This document shows, piece by piece, positions 1-10,889 of a stretch of 64,000 bases of DNA. Below the pieces are notes generated by a model. The model was not told the origin of the DNA and did no database searches. It saw nothing but the letters and a program-made list of their open reading frames with translations. Positions within the stretch are counted from its first letter, which is position 1, and each line of letters begins with the position of its first letter. The DNA comes from Amorphophallus konjac. Lineage: Eukaryota; Streptophyta; Magnoliopsida; Alismatales; Araceae. The stretch is taken from contig CM040124.1 of NCBI GenBank assembly GCA_022559845.1, positions 66,053,491 to 66,117,490 of the forward strand. The letters are read 5' to 3'. The position numbers were made by a program, and so were the translations under genes.

Positions 1-1782
1 GGACGGGTCTCGCTCTCTCTCTCGTAGCGGCGATATAAAAATATAACGAGCTAGGAACCTATCACTCTAGTAGCGGCATTCAAAAATATACGAGGTAAGC
101 AAATGCGACTAGGAGAGTGGCGAGTTTACCTCCACGCTCTAGACGTGGGGAAGACGATCACGGCCAAGTACGGTAACTCCCGGTAAAAATATTACAATAA
201 TTACAGAAGTTAATTTGCTGCCCACTCCACGCAGGGAGGTAAAGGGCTACAATGTGGGCCCGGGAGGACCGATCTTGGGTTGACGGGTAGCAATTTGGGC
301 CGGAGACGGGCTGCTGGTCCGACTCGGTGCCGACTCGGTACTGTTCCAACTCGGTACAGCACGGGAACTCAGCAACTGGGACGGCAGTTTCCGGTCGACT
401 CCTTGCTGCAGCGGCTTGCTGGACGCTCCTGATGGGTTGCCGATCGACCTCCGGGAGCGGCGGTCGCCGAAGATGAGCCGGCGTATTTTCAAGGAATTAA
501 ACCTCGGACTGAGTTGTGCTGGCTGAACTCGGATCTGCTCTGCGTGCCTTCACAAAAAGAATTTCTGCGACCAGATCCGATGTCGGATCGACGTAAAAGA
601 GGTACCGATGGATAGTGGACTCACAGATCTACAACATATATTTTTATACATCCATCAAGTGAATGGATTGAAAATTAAAATGACTGTTGCACAAATGTTT
701 TTGCTGGCTCGGACTGACTGACACACAGGACAGACTGAGTTTTCCCTAAAGCCGAATTTTGATCGAAGGGAAAATGAAATATCTAGACTCCCTAAAAATT
801 ATGGTGGAAGGGGGTATACGTGAGGAACACTTGGTAGTTTTTTTGAGATTTTCTGGAGAGGGCTAAGGGGGTGGGAAAAATACAACAAGGGGACACTGTC
901 TCGCAGATCTGCAAACTGGTAGATTGCTGAGGGGGAGAACAAAAATACGGGAAAAATACCAAACGACGGCCAAATATCGCAAAATTTGAACTGGGGATTA
1001 GGCGTGATAGGGACAACAAACCCTCAAAGTTTAGGCTTGATCAGACAACAAGAGAAAAAGATAAATTACAGGATTGAGGTTCAATCCTGATTTGACAGAA
1101 CTCCGGCGGCAAGGCGGTGGCGGTGCGATGGCGGCACGAACGGTGGCGGCGGCGGCGGAGCTGAGCGTCGCACTCAGGGAGGTGGTGGTGGAGAGGCTTC
1201 ACACCTCTGAAAGGAGAGCCTTCATAGCTCTAGGGGAGGAGAGAGGGGCGCCTTGGGCATTGAGCACAAATGAATATTTTCTTCCATTAATGCTAAGTAA
1301 ATCACAAAATACAAGGTATATATAGAAAGTGTAAAAAGACCTAAACTAACCTCAGATCTAAATTAGGGGAGGGGTAAAAGGGGGAGTTCACTTTTAATTC
1401 CCATGTGTTTTGACTCAATTAAAATAAAAATACAAAACCTATTAAACAAATATAAATGGGGATGTCATCTTGGACTTTAAGGGTTGGAATATTGGACTTT
1501 TTAATCCAATTATCCCCTTGAATGGTCAAGCCATCTAGAAGCCCACCTTGGACCTTTGACCAGCCCCACATGGGACCTATGGCTTAGGTGGACCAATGGG
1601 GAAGGAGATGAGGGGCCCCGCTGGACCTACGGACTTTTACACAAAAACCCAAACATCCTTGGGGAATGACAAATTGGCTTATAAAGCCTTACAATTGCAA
1701 ACCTACTTCCCATGGATATAAATGCAAACTAAAAGGACACAAATACAAAAATAAAAGTTAGTGCCCGTGTAGATTCCCATCA
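1..1782 (-). repeat. Element A 3' LTR (truncated by window edge)
   Basis: It aligns along its length with 4282-6076, with many small differences, so the insertion is not recent. It ends in ATTCCCATCA on the plus strand, as does the other LTR. The adjoining interior (1783 onward) reads on the minus strand as a purine-rich stretch, consistent with a polypurine tract. Confidence 0.85.
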
Positions 1783-2322
1783 ATTCTCCTCGGGTGGGAA
1801 GAACTCGACCCGTCGAGTAAGGGGTGCGGCTGCTCAAGTAGCTCCTGCGGATCCGTCACCGAACCTGGAAGCGCGGAGTACGCTCCACTCCAAGTAATCG
1901 ACACCTGCTCATCCCGTATAGATTCGATATGCACTCGCTGTTGGGGAATGAGGCTAGAGGTGAACACTCCGGGGTGGGGTCACTCTCAAATGAGGGAGGC
2001 GGCTCAAAGACTCACTAGGAATCACCGCTGGGTCCCTATATGTGACTAGATCCGAGATAGAGAATGGTCGAGCCGATCCCACATGCCGACAAGTCTCGCA
2101 CTCGAAAGGGACTGACAACGCGAGCGTATAAAAGACCGACTCGACTCGATGCATGCAGACTCACTATGCACTCCTAATATGCTGGACACACACAAGACCC
2201 TAGATAAACCTACTGTTAGTCCGACCCGTACATGTGTGACGGCGGACCAGGACACCCGAATGTGTGCCATGCATGCATTTGACGTAACCGGAGGTTGACG
2301 TCATGGGGAACTCCTAGACATC

Positions 2323-2937
2323 CTACGATGCACCAATCATGGACATTGGGCTTGGATGTGGGAGGGCCAGGAGAACTGAATTCACCTTCTTCCTTACCCC
2401 GATGAACGGACTCCGTGCGAGTATAGGTGGACTAGCCTGCGGGGTAGGGGTGTGATAGGCGGCTTCCCTAATGAGGTGGAATGGATAAGGTGGGTCACTA
2501 GGGAAGGGATCGAAGGGATCAAAGAAGGTATGACCCCTTGAATTGGGCTCCCATAAGTCATGGTCCCACATTTGGAAATCTTGAAGGTGTAGATGGTCAC
2601 CTTCATCCATGAAGGGAGATGGGACGGTGATCTTATATAGGAGGTATGGTTCCTCCTTCGGGCAAAAAGGTATGAAGGTTGGCTCGGCCGGCAAGGGAAG
2701 GAGTAGAAGGACCTCCGTAGTGACAAGACCCATGGTGTATACGGAGGTAATGGACCCTAAGGATGGATGTGTGAAGCTACGACCTGTAGGTCGGTCGAAG
2801 CCTGGGGCCAACAAGTGCGTAAACATCAACTGCCGGTCTAACCCTTTAAGAAGGTCATCCAATGTATCCACATAGTGACTAGACCGGAAAGTGGTGTGAA
2901 ATGAGTTGCTTGGCACTAGAGGTAGGGTGGGGTCCAT
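2323..2937 (-). pseudogene. Unrecognised frame downstream of gag in element A
   Basis: A 204-codon frame that overlaps the end of the gag-like frame by about 20 nt in another frame. It is rich in Pro, Phe and His and I recognise no protease, RT or integrase motif. It may be the continuation of the gag polyprotein after a frameshift, or an accidental frame in decayed sequence. Position supports the first reading; the composition gives no help. Confidence 0.35.
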
Positions 2938-3839
2938 GGATGGAAGGGAGGTGGGACCAAGCCATTCTTGAGCCAGCTAAGTAGTGGCTCGGTGATGAAA
3001 AGAGTTCCCGTTAGAAACACGGGTGGCTCGGGCTGAGGTGGCTCCAAATGAAATGGCTCCGGGTGAGGATCGAAAATGGGTGGCAAAGGAGCACTAGGGG
3101 AAGGGCTCCCCGGCTGGGGTGGGGGAGGGCTGTCCACTAGGAGGGGAAGAGGCCCTTGGGACCCCGTAGGTGGGGCCGGGTTGGGACTACCGGCCATGAC
3201 CTCCCTAGGCTCGAGTATGGCTACCTCCTGCCTCGGAGGTGGGCAAGGGGAGACCAGCGACTCAAAATAAGCACACCTCCTATCCACCCAATCCGAAATC
3301 ATTTGCACAAGTTCGGCAACGGTGTGGGTTGGAGTAGGGGTATCGAGGTGGACTCGCCAGTAATCAACTTGCCTAGGCTTTGGTCGGGGCTCATTTAAGT
3401 ACGGGGCTCCTTGCCTCCGACTATGACCCACTTGATTGGAGGTGATTGGGTGGGGTCGGTTGGAGGTGACCGGGCCGGGTAGGTAGACCTTCCTAAGTTC
3501 GTCCTTCATCTCATGCCACGACTCGATGGGCCATTGCCTCCTAACTTCTCGCAAGCGTTCATTGTGGTCCCACTTTTCGGCGGCCTCGTGTAGAAGCCGC
3601 TCTTTGGCGAAAGAGCATTGTCGAGCCTCGGACATGGGGTAGCAATCAAAATATTTATCCATAGCGGCTTCCCAATGTAGGTAGTCGCTCGGGACTTTGG
3701 AGCCATAAAAGTCCAGGGCTTCGGGCCTACGGAAGTGGAGAGGGTGGTTGCCAAGCCCATGGGTGGGCCAACGGTCATATCGCCTAGGCGACCAGGAGTC
3801 CACTTGAAATGGGGAACTATAAGACGGACATGCTGACAC
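2916..3839 (-). CDS. Gypsy-type gag (capsid) fragment, element A
   Basis: The frame has the layout of the plant retrotransposon gag family (PF03732-like): an FYGSKVPSDYLHWEAAMDKYF segment, about 55-75 residues in, matches the usual 'F.G...P..YL.W...M..YF', and a later W-ESWHEMKDELRKVYLP segment matches the usual 'W..MK..L...FLP'. The C-terminal third is a Pro-rich low-complexity tail with no CCHC zinc knuckle. Gag would form the particle and package RNA. The frame opens at GTG 3839; the first in-frame ATG lies well inside, so the real start is uncertain, possibly because of an upstream frameshift. Calling it gag is fairly safe; calling it functional is not. Confidence 0.7.
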   Translation of the reverse strand: MSACPSYSSPFQVDSWSPRRYDRWPTHGLGNHPLHFRRPEALDFYGSKVPSDYLHWEAAMDKYFDCYPMSEARQCSFAKERLLHEAAEKWDHNERLREVRRQWPIESWHEMKDELRKVYLPGPVTSNRPHPITSNQVGHSRRQGAPYLNEPRPKPRQVDYWRVHLDTPTPTHTVAELVQMISDWVDRRCAYFESLVSPCPPPRQEVAILEPREVMAGSPNPAPPTGSQGPLPLLVDSPPPPQPGSPSPSAPLPPIFDPHPEPFHLEPPQPEPPVFLTGTLFITEPLLSWLKNGLVPPPFHPWTPPYL

Positions 3840-3904
3840 TTGGACAAGACACTAGACACGACTATGCAAGGTTGGAATGCACTAACTAATGCACACTAAG
3901 GACC

Positions 3905-4028
3905 CTAGACTTAAACCAAGATCCGATACCTAGCGGTGGTTTGATCCGAAAGATCTCCTCGCGCAAGTGTGCGGCCTTCCCGATAGGCGTAGCCTAACGT
4001 TCAGACAACACCTTTTGATATACCGATT
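3905..4028 (-). other. Conserved leader segment (stem-loop plus palindrome), element A
   Basis: Between primer site and gag on the minus strand lies a segment also found in element D (29700-29815) and element F (60735-60853), although the F LTR is different. It contains TAGGC-TAC-GCCTA (3984-3996, a 5 bp stem) and, 17 nt away, CTTGCGCGAG (3958-3967), self-complementary with one G-U pair. The similarity is seen directly; a packaging or dimerisation role is inferred. Confidence 0.6.
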
Positions 4029-4136
4029 AATGGTATGCAAATGCGACGACCGACTTAGACTTAGACTCTAGACTTAAATGACTCTTTTTTATGTTTTTTG
4101 TTAAGCAATGACTATTGACTACCTAGACTCGACTCG

Positions 4137-4150
4137 CTCTGATACCAATT
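4137..4150 (-). other. Primer-binding site, element A
   Basis: On the minus strand this reads AATTGGTATCAGAG directly after the LTR end. It contains the TGGTATCAGAG complement of the 3' end of initiator tRNA-Met used by most plant LTR elements. It fixes the orientation of A as minus. Confidence 0.9.
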
Positions 4151-6076
4151 TGATGCGGGACGGACACGCGACCTGGGACCCTAGCTCGCGGGTGTCCCTA
4201 GCGAGGGATGCGTGGGACCGTGCACGGTTGAGAAACCGGCAATGAGTCGGGTAGTCGGCTCTTCCGTGCTCGGATCGAGTCACGGGACTGGTCTCGCTCT
4301 CTCTCTCGCAGCGGTGATATAAAATATAATGAGCTAGGAACCTATCACTCTAGCAGCGGCATTCAAAAATATACGAGGTAAGCAAATGCGACTAGGAGAG
4401 TGGCGAGTTTACCTCCACGCTCCGGGCGTGGGGAAGACGATCCCGGCCAAGTACGGTAACTCCCGGTAAAAATATTACAATAATTACAGAAGTTAATTTG
4501 CTGCCCACTCCACGCAGGGAGGTAAAGGGCTACAATATGGGCCCGGGAGTACCGATCTTGGGTTGACGGGCAGCAATTTGGGCTGGAGACGGGCTACTGG
4601 TCCGACTCGGTGCCGACTCGGTACTGTTCCAACTCGGTACAGCACGGAAACTCAGCAACTGGGACGGCGGTTTCCGGTCGACTCCTTACTGCGGCAGCGT
4701 GCTGGGACGCTCCTGATGGGTTGCCGATCGACCTCCGGGAGCGGCGGTCGCCGAAGATGAGCCGGCATATTTTCCAAGGAATTAAACCTCAGACAGAGTT
4801 GTGCTGGCTGAACTAGGATCTACTCTGCGCGCCTTCAAGAAAAGAATTTCTGCGACCATATCTGATGTCGGATCGACGCAAAAGAGGTACCGATGGATAG
4901 AGGACTCACAGATATACAACATATAATTTGTATACATCCATCAAGTGAATGGATTGAAAATTAAAACGACTGTGCCACAAATGTTTTTGCTGGCTTGGAC
5001 TGACTGACACATAGGACAAACTGAGTTTTCCCTAAAGCCAAATTTTGACCGAAGGGAAAATGAAATATCTAGACTCCCTAAAAATTATGGTGGAAGGGGG
5101 TATACATGATGAACACTTGGTATTTTTTTTGAGATTTTCTGGAGAGGACTAAGGGGGTGGGAAAAATACAACAAGGGGACACTGTCCCGCAGATCTGCAA
5201 ACTGGCAGATTGCTGAGGGGGAGAACAAAAATACGGGAAAAATACCAAACGACGGCCAAATGACACGAAATTTGAACTGGAGATTAGGGGTGATAGGGAG
5301 AACGAACCCTCAAAGTTTGGGCTTGATCAGACAACAAGAGAAAAAGATAAAATTATAGGATTGAGGTTTTATCCTGATTTGGACAGAACTCCAGCGGCAA
5401 GGCTGTGGCGGTGCGATGGCGGCACGAACGGCGGTGGCGGCGGCGGAGCTGAGCGTCACACTTAGGGAGGTGGTGGTGGAGAGGCTTCACACCTCTGAAA
5501 GGAGAGCCTTCACAGCTCTAGGGGAGGAGAGAGGGGCGCCCTTGGGCCATTGAGCACAAATGAATATTTTCTTCCATTAATGCTAAGTAAATCACAAAAT
5601 ATAAGGTATATATAGAAAGTGTAAAAAGATCTAAACTAACCTCATATCTAAATTAGGGGAGGGGTAAAAGGGGGGGTTCACATTTAATTCCCCATGTGTT
5701 TTAAGTCAATTAAAATAAAAATACAAAACCTATTAAGCAAATATAAATGGGGATGGCATCTTGGACTTTAAGGGTTGGAATATTGGACTTTTTAATCCAA
5801 TTGTCCCCTTGAATGGTCAAGCCATCTAGAAGCCCACCTTGGACCTTTGACCAGCCCCACATGGGACCTATGGCTTAGGTGGACCAATGGGGAAGGAAAT
5901 GAGGGGCCCCTGCTGGACCTATGGGACTTTTACACAAAAACCCAAACATCCTTGGGGACTGACAAATTGGCTTATAAAGCCTTACAATTGCAAACCTACT
6001 TCCCATGGATATAAATGTAAACTAAAAGGACACAAATACAAAAATAAAAGTTAGTACCCGATGTAGATTCCCATCA
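4151..6076 (-). repeat. Element A 5' LTR
   Basis: Complete 1926 bp LTR running from TGATGCGGGA to ATTCCCATCA on the plus strand, so TG...CA-ended in both directions. It is the same family as the 2.1 kb LTRs of element D but a different subfamily. No arrays of the 17-18 nt CGG-type inverted repeat were seen in it. Confidence 0.88.
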
Positions 6077-6234
6077 CTCTCCTGTTTCTCGGAGTCTGTG
6101 TTCCTCTTATGAGTTAGTCTATTCTTGGCTTCGTCCAAGAATCAGCTCTCCCTTTCGAGTTAGTCTATTCTCGACCTTGCCCGAGGATAACTTTGTGTTG
6201 CGTGCACGATGATCCAGTCGTGTATGCTTCAGTG
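6077..6234 (+). repeat. Element C left LTR, piece 1
   Basis: This 158 bp piece between elements A and B matches 22385-22541 inside the right LTR of element C almost base for base. It continues, after the Copia insertion, at 16931. It shows that A and B both inserted into the left LTR of C. Confidence 0.85.
6230..6234. other. Target-site duplication of element B, left copy
   Basis: CAGTG directly before the Copia LTR, matched by TAGTG at 16926-16930 after it, one mismatch. The undisturbed paralogous site in the right LTR of C (near 22535-22545) reads CAGTG once, which confirms the duplication. Confidence 0.85.
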
Positions 6235-6490
6235 TGTTGGACATATCTGTGTGATTTTGATAATAACAAAACCCAGGACATTTATCTCCTACGTACCTTG
6301 TATTAGAACAAAGTTTCACGCTTTAAACCATCAAGTTTCACCCCATTTCAACTTAGTGTTCATGAATCCTTCCATGTGTTAAATCGAGCCTAAACGAACT
6401 TGTAATCAACTATAACACAAGCCCATTTCAAGCATCGAACCTATGGACAGTTTCAAGTGGGCTAACACTTGATTTTTGCAGGTTTGGAGA

Positions 6491-6670
6491 TTGGCGTCGA
6501 CCTGTGGACCCTTGGAGGTCGACCTGAAATCACAGCATTGAAATTAAGCAACCTGTAAAACTGGCGGTTGACCGCCAGGACCCTAGCGGTTGACCAATTT
6601 TTCCAGCAGCCAAATGGCTACAGGAATGCTCCTAGCGGTCGACCGCTGGCCTCTGCAGGTCGACCGCCAG
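6491..6670. promoter_or_regulatory. Palindrome cluster in element B U3
   Basis: Six sites share the core GGTCGACC or GGTTGACC. The clearest are CTGGCGGTTGACCGCCAG (6561-6578, 8 bp arms) and AGCGGTCGACCGCT (6634-6647, perfect 14 bp palindrome). They lie roughly 140-320 bp upstream of the TATA box, so they are promoter-side DNA sites. The 3' LTR copy at about 15735-15925 is less mutated. The binding factor is unknown. Confidence 0.7.
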
Positions 6671-6808
6671 CCCCGAGCTGCCCATAATTGTTGACTTTTT
6701 GTCACTTCGAGAAAAGCCATCCCTCTTGGTATTGTTTAATCCCTAAGCAACCAAACCCTCCAGAAATTGTGGATCTGGTCTGGGGGAGTCCATGGACCAT
6801 TCAAAGTC

Positions 6809-6815
6809 TATAAAA
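6809..6815 (+). promoter_or_regulatory. TATA box, element B 5' LTR
   Basis: TATAAAA, about 575 bp into the LTR, followed by AAGAAAACCCTAA-type leader sequence. It is conserved in the 3' LTR at 16062-16068, and marks the likely U3/R boundary shortly downstream. Confidence 0.7.
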
Positions 6816-7680
6816 CATATACAAGAGGGTTAAGAAAACCCTAATGCTCAAGGTGGATCAAGGAGGCTACCAAAGAGGAAGAGAAGGGAGCTAGCACTGT
6901 AGACGTGAACAGTGCTCCGAGAAGAGTTCTTCATCCTTCTTCATCCATTCAAGTGAAGATCAATCCAAGGGATCAAGCTGCATCCAAAGCATTTGCCATC
7001 CACTAAGGGGGAGCAAATCAAAATTCCTCTCTTGTGTTCTAATTTCATATTTTCTCTTGAGCTTCATTTGTGATTCTTGTAATCGTTAAACATTTCAGTG
7101 TGTGTGGATCTTCCTAGATCCGTGTGTGTGTGTGTGTGTGTGTTTAATCCGTTGTAGTTTTGTGTGTGTTAAGGTGTTCTTACACCTTCGCGGGAGCTCT
7201 CTTTCCCAGTGTATGTGTGTGTGTGTCTGATCTTGTAACACTTTACAAGATAGTGTGTGGATCCTCACTGTCGGTGAGGGGTGGACGTAGGTTGCCATTG
7301 TGGCATCCGAACCACCTTAAAATCGCTGTCTCTTTGTGGTTTGTTCCTTATCTCCTATCCCCCTTCTTGCATGCTTGTAGATCTAGATTATGTGATTTCT
7401 TTCAAATAGATCCTTCGGTATATCAAAAGCTGGACTCGGACTGACAAGGTTATTCTTGCCGGAAAGATAACAGTTTGCGTGAGTGAATCTACGGATTTGT
7501 TAACTCCGCCTAGTACCAAGGGTTATTGTAGTGATTAATTTTGATAGATCTAGTTTATCCTGCTCTTGGTTCATTGTGTCCTCACATAATCGTAAAATTG
7601 AGTATAGTTCGGTTAAAATCTTGTTATCACCCAATTCACCCCCCCCCCCTCTTGGGTGCCATTGATTGCGGGACTTCAAT

Positions 7681-7692
7681 TGGTATCAGAGC
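7681..7692 (+). other. Primer-binding site, element B
   Basis: TGGTATCAGAGC starts two bases after the LTR end and is complementary to the 3' end of initiator tRNA-Met. Confidence 0.92.
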
Positions 7693-7742
7693 TAAGGCTC
7701 TATCTTTCACAGATCTAACGATCTAGAGTGAGATCCGGATCA

Positions 7743-9575
7743 ATGGCAAACAAGGGTATGATGCCCGAGGGTCACTCCATCAACCGTCCTCCGTTCTTTG
7801 ACGGCTCAAACTACTCATACTGGAAAAATAGAATGCATGTTTTCTTGAGGGCTCAAGAGTACGAAGTTTGGAGAGTTGTGGACAAGGGTCCTTACAAACT
7901 TGGGAATGATGAAGAAAAATGGACACCCGAGGAAATTAAGAAATGCACTGTTAATTTCAATGCTATGAATATTATGCAATGTGCGATACACCCTAACGAA
8001 TTCTCTCGTGTCTCCATGTGCAGCTCAGCTAAAGAAATGTGGGACAAACTGCGGCTCATATATGAAGGGACATCCGAGGTCAAGGAGACCAAGGCCAACC
8101 TTCTGGTTCGAGACTATGAGCTTTTCAAGATGAAGCCTGAAGAGACAATTTCAGAGATGTTCGCAAGGCTAACTGAGATCACGAATGGTCTCAAAAGTCT
8201 TGGGAAAGATTACACAAATTCTGAGCTCGTAAGAAAAGTGCTAAGATCCCTCTCTCCTGCGTGGCACACCAAAGCCACCGTTATTGAAGACTCCAAGAAT
8301 CTGTCCACACTTACCCTCGATGAACTCATAGGGTCACTCATGACTTATGAGATAAATGTGAAGAGGACAGCTGAGGAAGATATCAAGAAGAAGAAAGTAA
8401 TTGGATTGAGAGCTCATCAATCCGATGACGACTCTCAAGAAGAAGAGTCCAGTGACGGAAGCAACGAAGAAGAAGAATTGGCTATGATCACTCGTCAAGT
8501 AAAAAGATTTCTGAGGAAGAAAAGAAATTACCAAGGCAACTTCAGAAAAGGGCAAAGGAAGCCCACTCAAACCAAGGGTGAGTCGAGCAAGCCGAGTAGC
8601 ATCATATGCTACGAATGCAAAAAGCCCGGGCACATGAGGGGAGAGTGCCCAGACCTGAAGAAGAAATTCAAAAAGGACAATTTCAGAAAGCCCAAAGCCA
8701 TGGTTGCTACGTGGAGCGATGAAGAGGACGAACCGTCCGAGGAGGAGATACAAGAGCTCGTGGAGAGCTTGTGTCTCATGGCTCATGAGGATGACTCAAC
8801 CGAGGTAAATTCGGACCCTGATTTTATTTCAAATGAACAATGGGAATCTGAATATGAAAAACTGTATGCCAAATACAAGAAAATCAGATCTGAAAATAAA
8901 ACTCTTAAAAAGAAAATTGATGAACTGTCACATGAAGATATCTTTGTCAAGTTTGAAAAATTGGAACAGGAATGGTTTGAAGCAACTGAAGAAAGAGAAA
9001 GCTTGCTGCAAACTATTTCAGATATTGAAAGAACCAAAGAAGAGATTTCATGCAAAATGGCTGAAGTTGAAAAAGTGTGTGAAAATCTGAAAAAGGAAGA
9101 AGAAATTCTGAAATCCACAAATTCAGAACTCGAAAGGAGAAATGGGATTTTGGGTGAAGAAGTTGCTGAACTTCAGTCCACCTTGACTAGGTTTGTTAAA
9201 GGGAAACAAAACCTGGATAACTTATTGGGGGTTAAAGTCAACTTCCAAAAGGAAGGCTTGGGGTACACACCTCAAAACAAAAAAACTTTTGAGCATAAGA
9301 TCACCACATCCTTTGTTCATGAAAAGGACTATAATCATGCTTCATGTTCTAATTCTAAACCCCAACATGTTCAGCCTAAACCACACAGATATCAAATAAC
9401 TTTCTCACATGCTAATTGCTTTCATTGTGGTAGATTTGGTCATGTGATTTCCAACTGCTGGTTTAGACAAAGCACACCTAAATATCATGTTCCATGGATA
9501 AAGAGAACACCCGCAAGAAGTTGGACTAACTCTTATGGACCCAAACTTGTTTGGGTACCAAAAATAATTGCATGA
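7743..9575 (+). CDS. gag: Copia gag (capsid/nucleocapsid), element B
   Basis: About 610 codons from ATG 7743 (MANKGMM...), chosen because the open frame upstream has only a GTG and crosses the leader. The N-terminal part, with PPFFDGSNYSYWKNRM and the following W/L pattern, is the plant Copia gag domain (DUF4219/UBN2 type). A CCHC knuckle (CYECKKPGHMRGEC) lies at 8607-8648. A long Lys/Glu-rich heptad region, probably coiled coil, spans about 8815-9230. A second CCHC (CFHCGRFGHVISNC) lies at 9417-9458. Two knuckles and a coiled coil are usual for SIRE-type gag. The frame ends at TGA 9573-9575 and pol follows in the same frame. Gag would assemble the particle and bind RNA. Confidence 0.88.
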   Translation: MANKGMMPEGHSINRPPFFDGSNYSYWKNRMHVFLRAQEYEVWRVVDKGPYKLGNDEEKWTPEEIKKCTVNFNAMNIMQCAIHPNEFSRVSMCSSAKEMWDKLRLIYEGTSEVKETKANLLVRDYELFKMKPEETISEMFARLTEITNGLKSLGKDYTNSELVRKVLRSLSPAWHTKATVIEDSKNLSTLTLDELIGSLMTYEINVKRTAEEDIKKKKVIGLRAHQSDDDSQEEESSDGSNEEEELAMITRQVKRFLRKKRNYQGNFRKGQRKPTQTKGESSKPSSIICYECKKPGHMRGECPDLKKKFKKDNFRKPKAMVATWSDEEDEPSEEEIQELVESLCLMAHEDDSTEVNSDPDFISNEQWESEYEKLYAKYKKIRSENKTLKKKIDELSHEDIFVKFEKLEQEWFEATEERESLLQTISDIERTKEEISCKMAEVEKVCENLKKEEEILKSTNSELERRNGILGEEVAELQSTLTRFVKGKQNLDNLLGVKVNFQKEGLGYTPQNKKTFEHKITTSFVHEKDYNHASCSNSKPQHVQPKPHRYQITFSHANCFHCGRFGHVISNCWFRQSTPKYHVPWIKRTPARSWTNSYGPKLVWVPKIIA

Positions 9576-10889
9576 GAATTTTTCTTCTTGCAGATATATC
9601 TTGAAGCCAGGGGGAGCAAATGGTACTTGGACAGCGGCTATTCAAGGCATATGACAGGGGACAAGAAAGTGTTCTCTACACTGCAAGACAAGGATGGAGG
9701 CTCAGTTGTCTTTGGAGGTCAAGACAAAGGTAAAATCGTTGGGATTGGCAACATTGGTAAGAATTCTGAAATTCTTATTGAAGATGTGCTTTTGGTGAAA
9801 GGTCTGAATCACAATTTGCTAAGCATAAGCCAATTGTGCGATAAGGGTTTTAAAGTTATTTTTGATGAAACCCACTGCATTGTCTTGAACAAGAACACAA
9901 ATGAGATCAAATTTCTTGGAAAAAGAAATAACAATGTCTATACTGTTGATATTGACAATGTTTCTTGTGATGATCTTTGCTTGGTTGCGAACAATCATGA
10001 AAATGCATGGTTATGGCACCGAAGATTAGGTCATGCTAGTTTTGGAGTAATCTCCAAGTTGTCTAGACATGATTTGGTGAATGGACTGCCAAAATTAAAA
10101 TTTGAAAGTGATAGAATCTGTGAAGCTTGCACAAAAGGCAAGCAAACACGAATTTCCTTCAAAAACAAAAACATTGTTTCATCCGCTAGGCCGTTGGAAC
10201 TGCTGCATCTTGATCTTTTTGGTCCAACTAGAACCTCTAGCCTAGGAGGAAAATCCTATGGCTTTGTGATTGTTGATGACTTTTCCAGATTCACATGGGT
10301 GTTATTCTTAGCCAATAAAAGTGATGCCCTGACGGAGTTTCAAGTGTTTTGCAGAAAAATCCAAAATGAAAGAGGTTACCTCATCACCACCATCCAGAGT
10401 GATCATGGTGGTGAATTTGAAAATCATGAATTCAGCATTTTCTGTGAAGAGCAGGGGTACACACATAATTTTTCGTCACCAAGGACGCCCCAGCAAAATG
10501 GAGTAGTGGAGAGGAAGAACAGAACGTTGATAGACATGGCCCGGACCATGCTCAGTGAGAATTCCCTACCTAAGTATTTTTGGGCTGAGGCGGTGAGTAC
10601 AGCATGCTACATCATCAACAGGGCAATGGTAAGGCCCATTCTGAAGAAAACTCCATATGAGCTCTACAAGGGTAAGAAACCAAACATCTCCTATCTTAAA
10701 CCCTTTGGATGCCCTTGCTACATTTTGAACAATGGTAAGTCCAACCTGGGTAAGTTTGATGAAAAGAGTGACAAAGGAATTTTTCTAGGTTATGCACTCA
10801 ATTCTAGAGCTTACCGATTATTCAATAAAAGGACTTTGGTCGTTGAAGAAAGTCCTCATGTTATTTTTGATGAATCGAATCAAAACTGA
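9576..10889 (+). pseudogene. pol: Copia pol, part 1: protease and integrase, element B
   Basis: The frame continues that of gag after one TGA. The protease motif WYLDSG (active-site DSG) is intact, although the usual Cys after it is Tyr. The integrase has an HHCC zinc site (HRRLGH ... CEAC) and the D, D and E catalytic residues in HLDLFGP, QSDHGGEF and GVVERKNR. It ends with the GYALNSRAYRLFNKRT segment that normally leads into the RT linker. The stop at 10887-10889 is the result of a small frameshift near 10870-10886; the linker goes on in another frame. No Met start follows the gag stop closely, so expression needs readthrough or splicing if it occurs at all. Confidence 0.85.

Larger units (their letters stand above)
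1..6076 (-). mobile_element. Element A: non-autonomous gypsy-type LTR retrotransposon (gag only)
   Basis: Two long direct repeats (1-1782 and 4151-6076) flank a 2.4 kb interior. On the minus strand the element reads TGATGGGAATC at the LTR start and CCCGCATCA at its end, followed by a tRNA-Met-type primer site. The left LTR is cut by the window edge and lacks about 130 bp compared with the right one. The interior holds a gag-like frame but no reverse transcriptase, integrase or RNase H, so it must have moved with proteins from another element. It resembles the TR-GAG class (terminal-repeat elements carrying only gag). The right border lies inside an LTR of element C; the left target duplication is outside the window. 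Confidence 0.85.
6235..7678 (+). repeat. Element B 5' LTR
   Basis: 1444 bp, from TGTTGGACAT to GGGACTTCA. It carries a palindrome cluster at 6491-6670, a TATA box at 6809 and a (GT)n tract near 7122-7143. Comparison with the 3' LTR shows scattered substitutions, including losses of single G or C bases in the palindromes. Confidence 0.92.

Noticed and set aside
7095..7298. Thr/His-rich frame in the Copia LTR
   Set aside because: Translation of the (GT)n tract; repeated in the other LTR.
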